From the NCBI GenBank assembly GCA_015350385.1, contig WNKI01000002.1:332622-396621 (forward strand): a DNA stretch of 64,000 nt, in the 5' to 3' direction. The notes under the pieces are model-generated. The model worked only from the letters and a program-made list of their open reading frames with translations. It was not told where the DNA came from and searched no databases. The position numbers and the translations under genes are program-made. The stretch comes from Aculops lycopersici (lineage: Eukaryota; Arthropoda; Arachnida; Trombidiformes; Eriophyidae). Below are positions 1 through 11,708 of this stretch, in pieces (position 1 is the stretch's first letter; each line of letters opens with the position of its first letter).

Positions 1-290
1 ATTGAAGGAAAGAGTCGAAAAACGGACAAGCAGTTTTCCGCTTCCTGAATCTTCGGGACTTCCAAGCTCGGCTCGGCGTTTCCACCGGCCGGCGCAACAG
101 GTGATCTCAGTATCGACAACAGCAACAACGAAGACGTTTGTGGACCATCAAAACGGTTGTTGTCGATAATGACGATGACGAAGATGACCACGATGACGAG
201 GGAACATGGAGAATGGAGGGTAACTGTGGAGGGGATAGTGGACCAATGGTAGGGACAACAGGTGGTTGTGGTTGAGATTTTAGTACTTAC
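1..290 (-). other. intron of the dumpy-like gene, continuing out of the window
   Basis: This is non-coding sequence downstream (minus sense) of the exon at 291-413, starting with a good minus-strand donor (ACTTAC on the plus strand at 285-290). It carries two copies of the dispersed CAACAGGTG word, at 95 and 256. No other coding exon is visible before the window edge, so the rest of the gene lies outside. Confidence 0.6.
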
Positions 291-413
291 CGATGCACTC
301 AACTTGAGGGTCGCCCGTGAAGCCCGGCGGACAGGAGCAGCGGAAGCTGCCGGGTAAATTCTCGCAAACTGCGCCCTTGCCACAGGCTCGCTCGTCTTGG
401 CACTCGTCAATGT
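291..413 (-). CDS. dpy: dumpy-like gene, calcium-binding EGF exon (last visible coding exon)
   Basis: The exon is 123 nt and encodes one complete calcium-binding EGF module: it begins DIDECQDERACGKGAVC, continues through ENLPGSFRCSC and closes with GFTGDPQVECI. The six cysteines and the DIDEC calcium-binding start are visible. It opens after an AG acceptor at 414-415 and closes at a GTAAG donor (plus 285-290), entering and leaving in phase 1, as do all other exons assigned to this gene. Dumpy is a giant extracellular zona-pellucida-type protein that links epidermis, tendon cells and trachea to the cuticle; its N-terminal part is a string of such EGF modules. The gene continues beyond base 1. 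Other fibrillin-like EGF proteins are possible, but the N-terminal exons favour dumpy. Confidence 0.8.
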
Positions 414-1494
414 CTATGGCAATTTGTTGTAGTGGTTGTTGTTTTGGACGTAATCGTTGGAGTTTGAGATGTTGTTGCAGTTGTAGTTGGCGGTTGTTTT
501 GGTTGTCGATGTCGAATTGGTCGTCGTTTGATTCAATGTCAGTGGTGGTGGTGGTGGTGGTAGTAGTAGTAGTTGTTGTGGTTGGTCGTTTCGCATTTGT
601 TTTTATGGTCGCCGTTTTCGTTGCAGTAATTGCAGCAGTCGCGACAACAGGTGGTGGTTGTAGTTTTGGTTTTCGCGGTTGTTGGTGGACGACAAATTGT
701 TCATTGAAGAAGAATTTGTTTTGATTATTGATTTGTTCATTGGAGTTTGCATTTTCGGTGTTTGTCGTCGTGGTGGTGGTTTTTTGGTGCAAATTAAACA
801 AATTGATTTCGCGTTGATGTGGCGCGAAAATTTCGGTATGTTGATGGATGATTTGCGGGTGCAATTGAGGTTCAGGTTGCGGGAGTGGAGTGGGAATTGG
901 CGGTCGCATTTGATGGTAATAGTTTTGGTAGGGTCGGCCATAGTGTAGTTCATTGTTCAGGTGGTTATTTTCATGTTGACAGGGCAAGCGCAAATCCAAC
1001 GGAAGCCAATCGGTTTGTCGAATTGGTTGGCGGTCGTTTAGGTTCACGGCATAATATGGCACCGGATTTGGTATCGGCGATTGGTGATAGTTTGGTGAAT
1101 ATCTTTGGTTAGTGTTTGGTTTTGCAGTGGCAAAGGTGGGACTAATAAGTAATAACACGGCACTCATAAATAATGCAACAATTGTAATATGACTAGTTGA
1201 GTTGGAATTGCAGCCGATCCATTTGACTTGACCGGATTTCTGCCGCCATCTTAGTTGAGGGCGACACTTAGTTCGAGTCATCATTAACTGTTTCCTCTTT
1301 TCTCCGTCTTTCTCTAGACACCTCAGGCTCAAATAACAACAAAAAACTCCTTCATTCTTGACTAATAGCTCTCTCATCGAGTTAAAATAATAGCGATGCT
1401 TAGCACAACTACCTGTGGCTAACCACTCATCACTCTCTTTAATGATGCCACCACTGGAGCGGCTCTCGTCCTCTCGGAGCGACAATTTGAGCAT
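414..1494 (-). CDS. candidate alternative first exon of the dumpy-like gene (secreted P/Q/T-rich N-terminus)
   Basis: On the minus strand a reading frame stays open from an ATG at 1494 straight into the EGF exon at 413, in the correct frame, across the predicted acceptor. Downstream ATGs at 1284 and 1281 would place a hydrophobic stretch (ITIVALFMSAVLLLISPTFA) about 30 residues in, as a signal peptide. After it comes a proline-, glutamine- and asparagine-rich segment and then a run of 14 threonines. This could be an alternative promoter giving a short secreted isoform that begins with its own signal peptide. It could also be a chance open frame kept free of stops by triplet repeats (plus-strand GTG/GTA repeats at 540-575). 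There is no transcript evidence here; the signal peptide and the frame match are the only support. Confidence 0.35.
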
Positions 1495-4337
1495 CTCGAC
1501 ATTGATTCTCTTGTCAGGCCAACGAATCTACTAATCTTAAACAGACAACTACAACTAGCTGCTGCTATTGAGCGAGAGAATCAAAAAGACAGATATACTA
1601 ACTAGCAAATGGATTGAGCATTGAATAAGGACTTCTCTCTCCTCTTCTTCTTAACCCAGGAGAAAGTGAGAAAAATGAACGCGTTGAAAGATTACATTTT
1701 AGTCGTACGTACTGTTCAGCTAGCGAGCAGTAGAATCCAGAGCAACAGGTGGGCAGCTCACGCCGATATTATGGATGTCGCTGGCGATTTAGTGAGAACA
1801 CTAGAGTCGAGACTCAAGCGGCGAGATGATTGAACGCGAACTTTTTTCTCGTTACCTTGTTGTCATATAAGCAACAAAAAAGAGGAAAGAGAGAAAAGGC
1901 TAACGAAGTCGTTGCTTGCCAACTCGTAACCGAGCTAGCCAAGCGCTCGGACGCCAAAAGCTGAGGAGGCGGCCATCTCACCTTGATGCTCTTTCCCAAC
2001 TATCCGTTAGATTGCTCACTTCTCTCTGCGGGAAAGCTAACAGAGCGGCCGGCCAGTCGGCTTAGCGACACCCAATCCAACAGGTAGTTGAGTTGTCGCC
2101 CAGCGAGTGACAGCGAACGAGCGACAAGTGACTGGTGGTCGTCGCGTTTCTTGTAATAGAGGCGCGAGATTTACCGTCGCCCGCGATGATCCGTCGAAAT
2201 GGTATTCATCGTCGTCGTCTAGTAAGTATTATTATTTACTCGACAAGAAGTTGCCTCGTATTCGCTATCATTTTCCCATTGAACTCAATGCAAGCTCATG
2301 GGCTGGCAACCGTACAGACAAAAAGAATCGAGAAAAGAAATAATATCCAACAAGAGACGAGACTTTCGAGTTGAGTTGCCTCTAGCCACTGAAGCCCGTT
2401 AAGTATCTTTAAATTCAACTCAATTCGTCTCAACAACTACAACTCAAGTTCAAGTCGGCGACTAGCTGCACAAAATGAGCTCGCACTAGGTTATGTTTTG
2501 GCATAGTCGTCAAAACTCTCTCGTCTTGTTGCTGCCACCGACGCCGACTTACCTGGCACTTTTATGCAAGTCCATTACGTAAAAATAACCGCACGTCGCT
2601 TACACGCCTTTAAGCAGCGTGGACTACTGAGCAGCAGCAGCAGCAGCAGTAGCAGTGGCAACAACAAGTGACCGCCTAGTCTCGCCACCGCAACTCATTT
2701 GAACGACTAGCCGGCCAGTCGACTATCAACGGGAAACACTAAACATTTGCTAAGCTAGTCCAGCTAGGGGACAAGCGGCTACTGCTATTTTTTACGATCA
2801 ACTCGCCACTGTTGCGCTCCTCACTTTCTCTCCCTCCGTAAGTCCAGCGCGATTGACTTCGCTACTCTCGTTGGGCGACAAATTTGCGTGGGATGTAAGC
2901 GGCAACAGGTTAGTGTTGTTGTTGCTCACGTTCTCTTTGCCCACTGGAACTTACGTCACTGCGAGCGGATTCAGAGAGAAGCTAGCTCATGCCACCAACT
3001 TTGCTTCTTGTTAGCACCAACAACGACGCCGACGACGACTAGCCAACAACGAAAGTATTCAGCAGGTCAGCAGCAGCAGCATGGCGAGTGGCCAGTTGAG
3101 TAGACGGACTTCTTCCATTGAGTCTGGCTCTAGCTCTCAACGCTGCTGTAGCTTTGGCAAGATCATACCACGAGCAAGTCGCTCGCTCGGCTCAATTGGA
3201 CAGAACCAAAAGGTAAAGTCAACGGCAATTTACCTGTGCGTCGATGATCAAACTTGAGTATTTAAATTCTCTCTCGATCCAACTCAAAATGGCCATCGAT
3301 GAATTCGGAGGGGATAAACAAACGAAACGGTTGCTCGCTAGTCAGCTCGCGCACAATACTCAAAATGACTAACCACCTGGCTGACTAGCTCATAGCTATT
3401 TGGTTAGCTCGATGCTTGGCCTGCCTCTTGGCCGTTATATCGACACTTATATTGACTTGATCCGCCGGCATCAAATCCGAACTACCGTCGGCCAAATTGG
3501 CAACTGCGGCTTGCCAGTTACTCGGTCAGTTAGTTTGTGTGTGTGTGAGACTCGAGGATTAATGGTTGGCGCGACCCACGCGTCGGTTGATGCAATTTGA
3601 TAAACATCGGCGTCGTCGTCGTTGTAGTGGTCGTTGTTAGGTTGGATAAAGTTTGTTGCCGATGCTTAGAAAATTGCGGATAGGTAGGAGCAACAAGTGA
3701 GAGTTGCAACTTAGCAAATGAGCTGCTCAATCTCGTGATTGACTGCTCGTCTACCGCGTTGCTCACTTAACCCGGGCAAGTCAATAAAAAACGACAATCG
3801 CATCAAATCAAAGGGAGCACTCGAGAAGGTGGAGGAGGATGAGGCAGCACAATCGATTGCTCAACAACAATGAGCACAATGAACCGGCGCGCTCATTATG
3901 CTGCGTTGATGGCGGCTAGAGCGGTTGCAGCCGCGGTAGCAACAGGTGGTTCTGTCCTTCCGCTTGGAGAGTCTATCTATTCTAAATGTTAGTTTCTCTC
4001 TTCCGCTATCCAACTCAATTGCTCACACTTTCCCCAAACTTTCGCCGCTTCCTAACGCCGAATGCATTGTTGCTCAACTCGTTGAATATTCCATCGTGCG
4101 GCGACGAGTCTCTCAATAGAACAGAGAGTGATCGAGACAACATGGTAACGGCAATAATGAAATGAGAGGCATTTAATATGCAATATAATCTTTCAGAAAC
4201 AAAGTCCAACAGAGAGAAAGAGAAGAAAAACTCTCTTCTGGCAGAGCAAATTAGCGTTCTGATTGCGTATCAAGATCTAACACTAAAACATCTCTCAGCG
4301 GTATGAGCAAAAAGGTTGTATAGAATGAGAAACTTAC
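1495..4337 (-). other. intron of the dumpy-like gene
   Basis: No coding exon is recognised here. The stretch holds exact copies of the CAACARGTG word at 1743, 3691 and 3940 and shorter variants at 2078 and 2903. Small triplet repeats (CAG/AGC around 2631-2650) are present. The minus-strand acceptor for the exon at 291-413 lies at 414-415, so if the candidate alternative exon is not real the intron extends down to 414. Confidence 0.6.
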
Positions 4338-4373
4338 CTGTGCATTGGACAGTTGTATTTCCGCTTGGCGCAC
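4338..4373 (-). CDS. dpy: dumpy-like gene, 36-nt micro-exon
   Basis: This micro-exon encodes GAPSGNTTVQCT. It lies between a CAG acceptor (plus 4374-4376) and a GTAAGT donor (plus ACTTAC, 4332-4337). It enters and leaves in phase 1. It supplies the sixth cysteine missing from the EGF module begun in the exon at 5120-5257, which is strong internal evidence that it is spliced in. The call rests on splice sites, phase and cysteine count. A slightly different acceptor cannot be excluded. Confidence 0.65.
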
Positions 4374-5119
4374 CTGTCGGGTCGAGCGGAGAGGATTGAT
4401 TTTTGTCCAGATTTTATTCGGTGGGTTAGGAGATGGAGAGTTGAATATTTCGTTAGAGTTCATGTTAGAATCTACTAGTTTTTCTTGTTTTTTGCTGGCT
4501 ATTCTGTCGCTAAGCCGTTGTCTTTGTCAACTCTTTCACTTTTGACTGGAGCTACTAAGGTCGTGGTCAAATTTTCATCTCTTCTCTGCTCACTAAATTG
4601 CAGAATAAAACTCGTCGCTTCGCCGTTGATTCGCCTCTCTAGCTTCAATCCATTCAACTAAAAGGTAGCTGTAATTTAGAGAGGAGCCAGCTCGAGTTAG
4701 TCAAGTTGGCTCATCAACTTGGTCCTAATTACAACTGACCCAAAGTGGAAGAAGTCGCCAAGTTGGATGTCAAATTAGCAACTTGGCGACTAAGGACCAG
4801 TGACTAACACCCAGTCTAGTTGGCCTTCAATTGGCCGCAAGCTACTAAACGGTCGCGACTAGAGAGGAGATAGCAAAATGGAAGGAGCGACTTGGATACA
4901 ATGACAATGAATGCAAATGCGCAACTAAATGTGGCCATTTGGTGCCGACATTCATCACTTTTGTAGCTGGCGCAAACTCAGTTGATAGCTAGCCTAGTGG
5001 CGATTTTTTCATTGAGTTCTATTGCATCGTTGTCCAGTTAACCGACTGGCTATCAAGTCGACCGCAAATCAATTAGCGGCCACCAGACCGACAGTTTATT
5101 CTTGAACCCAACTACTTAC
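4374..5119 (-). other. intron with a cluster of foldback sequences
   Basis: This intron contains no recognised exon. Its notable content is the set of nested inverted repeats at 4702-4798, described separately. The rest of the stretch is featureless to me. Confidence 0.6.
4702..4798. repeat. nested inverted repeats (foldback) in an intron
   Basis: A perfect 13-bp inverted repeat (AGTCGCCAAGTTG, 4753-4765, and its complement at 4779-4791) has a 13-nt loop. Nearby are a 7-bp pair, CAAGTTG (4702-4708) and CAACTTG (4715-4721), and a CTAATT/AATTAG pair. GGTCCT near 4721 is complementary to AGGACC near 4793. The words are interrelated, so the whole stretch could fold as single-stranded DNA or RNA. 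Confidence 0.6.
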
Positions 5120-5257
5120 CTGTCAGTAGCGACTGACTTGGTCCCGCTTGCTGGTAGCCAGGTTTGCATTTGCACACAAAGTGGCCAGGTAAATTGCAGC
5201 ATTCGCTGTTGTCCGAGCACAAGGCGGCGAGACTCGGGATCTCGCACTCGTTGATAT
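5120..5257 (-). CDS. dpy: dumpy-like gene, calcium-binding EGF exon
   Basis: The exon is 138 nt and encodes DINECEIPSLAALC, then SDNSECCNLPGHFVCKC, then KPGYQQAGPSQSLLT. It has the calcium-binding DINEC opening and five of the six EGF-module cysteine positions, plus the extra adjacent cysteine (ECC). The EIP..A..C..N.ECCNLP pattern is characteristic of the second EGF module of dumpy as I know it from insects. The acceptor is a CAG at plus 5258-5260 and the donor is plus ACTTAC at 5114-5119; both ends are phase 1. The sixth cysteine comes from the 36-nt micro-exon downstream. Confidence 0.88.
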
Positions 5258-8200
5258 CTGTTTAGTTTAGTTTGTGAGAGTGGAGATGGAATTATGGCTG
5301 TGTTAGTGTCATGCTTTTCGAAGACTAAATTCGTGATCCAGGTTTTAAACAATTGGAATGGCCAAAAAAATCATGATCATCAACAAGGACTAGATGGAGG
5401 ATTGGATTTCGAGGAAAGCTGCGATGAAATCGAGTGGAATCAATAAAATCAATTGGTGTCAGCTTCTCAGGTGTCAGTTCATGGGCTTTATCCAATGAGA
5501 CGGCAGTCGATTGCACGGAATGCAATTTATTTTAAAGTTGCACTTTTAAGGCAGCTTGACCCTTGGAAGTGTCGGCAAAGTTGGCCAACAAAGAGAGCAA
5601 CCTTGAGATCGGCCAGCGAGACAGAGACAGAGAGATGAGATGGAAAAATCAATCATGTGTATAAAAGATTCGGCGCCGGTCGCGTTGTCATTAGAGAGGA
5701 TCGATCCGCCTGCTCGCCGTGGTGGCGAGCGAGTCGAAGCAACAAGTGGTCATCTCGGGCCGCATTTGTGCAGAAAACTGCCGTCTGGCTTATTTGAATC
5801 GAGTTATTGGATGTGAAAAATTGGAAGCCCATGCAACAAGTGGCAGCGGATACAAGGAAGGAAACACGTCTAGAGTGAGTGGAGTGATGGAGAAAAAGTG
5901 ACCTCATAATTGGTGACATCGCATCGCATTGTGTTCTATTCCGTCTAGTTCTCCTGGTGCGTAGTCCACGAAATCACTAAAATTCAACTTGAAAACTGAG
6001 CGGCAAGCTCCAGGTGAGAGACTCGAGCAAACTAAACTTGACGTTCTCTATTGGCAAGACGAATCGGTCATGTGGCAAATATGATTGCTCCCGACGGTCC
6101 GCGCCATAAGTCACCCACCGCAGTGCGCTTCGTTGCTCGGACTCAACAGGACACATATCGAGTTCCGATAGTACGACGACAATGAACTTCCTCTTGAGTC
6201 GTTGCCACCGTCGCCGTCGCCGCTGCTGCTGTTGCTGGTGCCGTCGATTTGAAGTGGACGCGTAAATTGTTCATTCGGTCAAGTTCATTGTGCGCGCTGT
6301 ACAAATTGGCACAAAACTCTCGTCGAAACACTCGTCGCCAGGTGAGATCCATTTTGAGTTAGATAGAAGACCAACCTGTTGCATCGTCTACGGGTGAACT
6401 TAGCTGCAGTTGGTGCTTCGGTTCGTTGTCGAGGACAACAGCAACAACTAACAGCCGACTGACGAACAAGTTGCTACTGCCTCCAATGGAAAAAGAGCAG
6501 TTCACATGTCGTCAAGTTTGCCGCTTCTATCTGGACATTGGTAAGCTCCGAGCGAAACAGTAGCTCGGCAACAAAATGCTTCGATCAATCTTGACAACTA
6601 TGTTGCTGCACAGGTAAGCTGCGCGCCAGTTGCTCTTTCTCGGCGGTTCCACTCGGTGGTGGTGGTGGTGGCCAGCTACAGAGACATTCAATTGACCGCT
6701 CTAACACACAGGTTGCCAGCTCTTTTGTTGTCGTCCCCTCGGTGAGTGTGGACTGTCCACTCGCATTGCATGCACTGCACTGCAGTTGTTGCGCTTACAC
6801 AATTTCGCGCGGCTATAAAATGACATCTCACCGGTGTCTTCCAACTTTAGATCGTCGCAAGCGTATTAAAGTTGTTCTCGCTATTTGGCACCATGAGACG
6901 AATGTTGGGGCATTCAATCACGAACTTGCAGCCAGGAGCCATTGGACTTTGCGGCCAAATTTAGTGGCGACGACGGCGACAGAGGAAGTGAGCAGCGAGC
7001 TGAACTCTAGCTCAACTCGCTGGTTAACTTTCGGAGACGTGGACACTTGTTGACGCCGCTGCAGTCGTCGTCGTCGAGATGGAAGCTTTATTGTTAGACT
7101 TGACGCGAACTAAGCGCTCGTCCCTCGTTAGAAAAGTGTAGAGATAAAACGTTTAGACCACTCCACTCGGCAATAGCTCCAATTGATTCGACTATCTCGC
7201 TCCCAAGAACTTGATTGGCAGATTTGAACAGCAAAAAGAGGGAGAGGGGGGGCAGTGACAATTGCGACGCGCTGGCCAGAGAATCTCGTAGCGTGCTTTT
7301 GGCGTTAATTGAGTTAATTGTAAAACGATACGAGTCCTCCAGAACCGACGACACCTGTTTGCAAAGGGCGCGTCACTATTTAGAGTTTGCAGGAGCAGCA
7401 GCACTAGCGGCAACGACATCAGTAACAGCGGATATGGTTGCATGGTTGCGCAACACTGCTTCACAAATCGCGTGATGTTTGGTCTCCATTCTAGAAGGAA
7501 TGCCACTTCTATTGCATCAAATGCCTCAGGCGCCCAGAGCACAATTTTTAAATGTTTACGAGGCATTTGAGAAACCATTGAACTCATAAGCGTTCGTTGG
7601 CTCACTTCCTTTTACGCCACTTTGAGCCAACAAGTGGTCGGCTCCAAGTGGCTGGCGCAGGTAAGTGGGAGAGGCAAATCAATGCTAGCGAATCCCAAAA
7701 CTTTTCCGCAACAAACTCCAAATGACCAAACCAACAACTCACTCGGCTTTCTGGTTGTTGTTCAAATCTATCCTCAATGGCAAGGGAATTTGATAGCATG
7801 CCTCACCAGTGGCACCACTATTACCATTACCATCATTATTATTAAGATCCTGATGATGATCTCGCCAACAAACCAACAAGTGGAAAGCCGACTGGTTGTT
7901 CAGTAATCATGATCACGGCCAACTAAGCGAACAGGCCATTGAATCGAGAATAATATTTTCATCTCTCGTTTGCCCGCTTGCTGCCAGATTCACTAAAAGT
8001 TCTCATGACCCTTAGCTGACCAACACTGTGGACAAGGGAGATAAAGAATATGGCAAGCTAACATTTAGCGTTACTTGCGATTGGACACTTAGGTGGTGGG
8101 CGTGTGAGAGCTGACGACCGCAACCAAGAGTTCTTGCAGCCATTTGGGATTTTCAGTGCTAGCGTTGGTGTTTGTTCAAGTTTGAGCACACAAATAGGTG

Positions 8201-11200
8201 AACCCATTAGCACGCAAATTTACTCGAAAACTGCCCATCATCTACCTGCAAGTGCCCAGGCTCGTCGCAACGAGCGCCCAGCAACAAGTGGGCGCCTCTG
8301 TTTTCTGTAGTTCCATTGCTGTTGCTGATACGAAGTGGCCGCTAATTGAATCGCTTGGCTAGACGTCCGGATATTCACGCTTCGGTATGAACGTTGCAAT
8401 CTAATCGCAAAGGCGACGCAAATTGAGACGTCAAATCGGATAATTATCGTGCTGCTAGTTCCTATTCGTTGTTGTAACACATTGCGCCTCTTGCCGGACC
8501 GAAAAGATGCTAATGGATGCGATCGAGTTACGTTCACAGGTGCATAAAAAATGATAGCGTGAAAAAGAAGCCCGAAGCATCCGGCGGCTGATTATCGCGG
8601 TCGTCGACGGCGCCGCCACCGCTACACTGAGACATCTATGCAAATTTCTACAGCGCCATTTGCAATACAAAGTCAACATCAGACAATTAGACTTGTGGGC
8701 GCGCAACAAAGCGGAACAGGAAACCGCAAGAGAAAAAAGTTTTCTTCAGGCGCCTACTTGTTGCTGCTGTGCCAAGATTATGTTGCACTGATTGCTTTTT
8801 TGGTAGATCATTAGCTCGAGCGAAGAGATCGCATAGCAGTTAAAGTGAGGTAAACCAACAATGACAAGCCTAACCCTGAATTTAGAGGCATCCAACAACT
8901 TGCTGCTTTTCAGTGGATTCTTAGTGTCTATCTTGTATTTGAAGTCAGACGCTTTTCTGGACTGCAAATGTAGCGAAGACGGCTAAATAAATTGAGACAA
9001 AAGTTAGCTTGCCAGTCGGAGACCGCAGAGAATTTTTAACACCAACCCAGAGCCGTGGACTGACACACTGACTGGCAGTTGGTTCGTTGGACTCAGGATG
9101 CAAAGCTAGCCAATAGATAGAAATGAGCAGTCGAGTTATAATTGGCACTTTGTTCGCGTCACTTCGAGAGAGAGATTGGAAGAAGAGGAAGTTGGACTGC
9201 AGCGAGGCTACAAATTTAGATGGATTCGAAGGGGGAAATTCGTCGAATGACAAGATTTGAGTAGCATCAGTAGCAATAGCAGGGTATAGTTGTCGAGTTG
9301 GTGGTGCCGACGGATGAAGTTGATGATGACGTAACTCATCGTTTCTCGTTCATCTCTGAGCTAGTGAGTGAGGAGATTCGAAGAGACGAGGCGACAAATT
9401 CGTCTTTTTCATCTACTTTAACAGAACTTTTTGAACGGCTAGCCAGCTAGCTGTTCAGAAATTTTACATGACTTAGTGGATTCGAATGCTGGTCATTTCT
9501 GAACTAAATTGGCCACGAAAGAAGCAGTCTCCTCGGCTCAATGTTGTCAAATTGCGCGCTCGGCGAAATCCTACCGCCACATACGGAAGGAGGGAGGCAG
9601 CAAAGTTGGTCGTGATTCTCGCGGACTCATTTGAATGGATGCAGTTTTTTAAACTAAACCTGCGGAGGACCAACGCAACCACCAACTCAGTGCGCGAGAG
9701 ATTTGAGTGTGAGCACACAAAGCCACGAACAGGTGGCTCCAACTTCCTTCTCTGTCCCATTCGCCGGCTGACTCTTCAATCGCGGAAGATTCTCTCGCTC
9801 CTGAGCCAGAGAATTCTTCTTCCATTGGATTCGTAGTCCGTCAACCTGCTCGAGCAACGGTAACAGGGCGACAGCTTACAGGAGGTGAGCTCCAGCCAGG
9901 TAAAGAGTGTGAGCTGCTAGTGACGCAACAGCCGCAACCATCAGCTAACCAACGGCACGGCACCTCGAAGACGATCGCCCGATGGCCAACCAACTGTTGC
10001 TGCGCGCGATATTACAAGTCAGCCAGGCAGTCAATTTCGAGACTAGAAAATCGAGTGGAAAATTTGCGGTCGGCCAGTCACTTGAAGGTGGCGCCGCTTC
10101 GTCATTACCGAAGGCACGGCTGCACTCTTCTTCGTGCCGGAAACCTCAAGACTCGTCGTTGGCGTTGCTATTGTCGAAGTTGCTGAGACTCTTGGGCGCA
10201 AGTGGCGCCACGCGAACCCAGGAACAAACGGAAAGAATGCGCCTTTCTGTCGCTTTTCCCGCGAATCAATCAAACGCAAATTGGGTTAGCTGGCCGGTAG
10301 GCCGGATGACTGACTGACTGACTGACTGACTGACTGACTGACTGACTGACTGACTGACTGACTGACTAACTGGCGACCACTAGTTGACTGCCGACCGAGC
10401 GATTGGACACTTGTTGCTGGGAAAATTAGATTTGAATTCCACACAAAGTAGAAGAAGACGACAGGCCAACGGTAGCTAACTAATCGTTAGGAGAATCCAG
10501 ACGGGCTTTTTCCAGCCACGAGCTTAACCTGAATTTTCAAACAAAACCTCTATTGCGACTAAATGAATTTGAATCAAAAGGAACACCATGAACGTCACGT
10601 TGTAGAACATTAGCAACTTGTAAAGAAGTAAGTCAGCATCTAAGCTAGACAACCGAGCTACAAGTGTAGCTCAGCGAAACAGCAACGGTGGCCACTTCAA
10701 TTCAATTAAAATCGCCCGCCTTCCAGCTCATACAGGTGCGACAGGTGCAAATCAATGAGCTACCTGAAGAGATGGGCTTTAGCATAGTGGGATTTGAGAC
10801 AAGCAACAGTTAGTTGACGTCGTGTTTCGGGATTTCACGCACTCAATTGGTCGCTGGTTGGCTATCTCGGCACTCTCTCGTTCATCTTTACGTCGTCAGC
10901 TTTCGTTCGTTTTCTTCAAATAAAAACGGCAAGCCACTCGACTGTCGGCAATCTGGCGCATTCTCGACGAGACTAACTTCGAAGTCTCGCTCGTCGTTGA
11001 TTTCCAATGAGATGATGCTGCACAAGAAATTCTCGAACAGAAAGGGATAAGCCTTGAGAGATTTCATGAAACTTAAACGAGATGAGAGATAACGGAACCT
11101 GATGGTGATTATGCCTACACTTTACCATTGCACATGAGGAAATCCTCGAAAAAAGATGCAACGGCACCCTCGAGACAATAGCACGCAAGTCAACGATGAT

Positions 11201-11452
11201 TACAACGGCGACGTCAACGTCGACGATGCTGACGACAATGCCGACGATACGGCGCCGGATTAATGGGTATAAAAATCTTGCCCTTGGCGGTTGTCTTCCG
11301 TCAGCCAGCTGGCTCACGGAAGAGGCACGCAAATTGGACTTGGAGTTGGAGGCTTGGCAAAGATTTAGAAGCAAGTTTAAGAAGGGGGGAAGGTAGGAAG
11401 GAAGGAAGAAAGAAAGGAAGGGGAATGGGTTTTAGAGGAGTTTGCTACTCAC
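5258..11452 (-). other. 6.2-kb intron of the dumpy-like gene, rich in the CAACARGTG word
   Basis: I see no coding exon that fits the phase-1 EGF chain. Exact copies of the dispersed word lie at 5740, 5834, 7044, 7628, 7874, 8282 and 10408, with shorter variants at 6374 and 8756. A TGAC microsatellite sits at 10307-10367. Otherwise the intron is unremarkable; short open frames in it look like chance. Confidence 0.6.
10307..10367. repeat. (TGAC)n microsatellite
   Basis: This is a perfect tetranucleotide array of about 15 units, within the large dumpy-like intron. Confidence 0.95.
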
Positions 11453-11482
11453 CTTGACAATGCATTCCGTCTCCGTCATAAC
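11453..11482 (-). CDS. dpy: dumpy-like gene, 30-nt micro-exon
   Basis: This exon encodes only (G)YDGDGMHCQ, between a TAG acceptor (plus 11483-11485) and a GTGAG donor (plus CTCAC, 11448-11452). It is phase 1 on both sides. It completes the EGF module begun in the first exon, giving ...SCFPG-YDGDGMHCQ-DINEC..., where the sixth cysteine lies in this exon. The equivalent dumpy module in insects reads in the same style (G-Y-x-G-D-G-x-H-C). A 4-kb-plus gene scan would probably miss an exon this short. Confidence 0.78.
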
Positions 11483-11708
11483 CTATTGTTTTTGTTTTTG
11501 TGCAGAGTTTGTATTCGGCAAGTTGGTGTGGTTAGATCTTAGGATTTCGTTGCAGGCCACTCTTTGCAATGTCTTTTTAAGTTGAGCAACCAACTCAAGT
11601 CCACTCAACTATGTCAACTTGTTGAGTGCCTCGCAGGTCGCCCGACGACAGGTTGCTAATTTTCATGATGATTAAGTGGACTTGGTGATGATGAGTAGAA
11701 AAACTTAC
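11483..11708 (-). other. 226-bp intron of the dumpy-like gene
   Basis: This short intron has a GTAAG donor (plus ACTTAC at 11703-11708) and a pyrimidine-rich acceptor (plus CTATTGTTTTTGTTTTTG from 11483). Confidence 0.75.
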
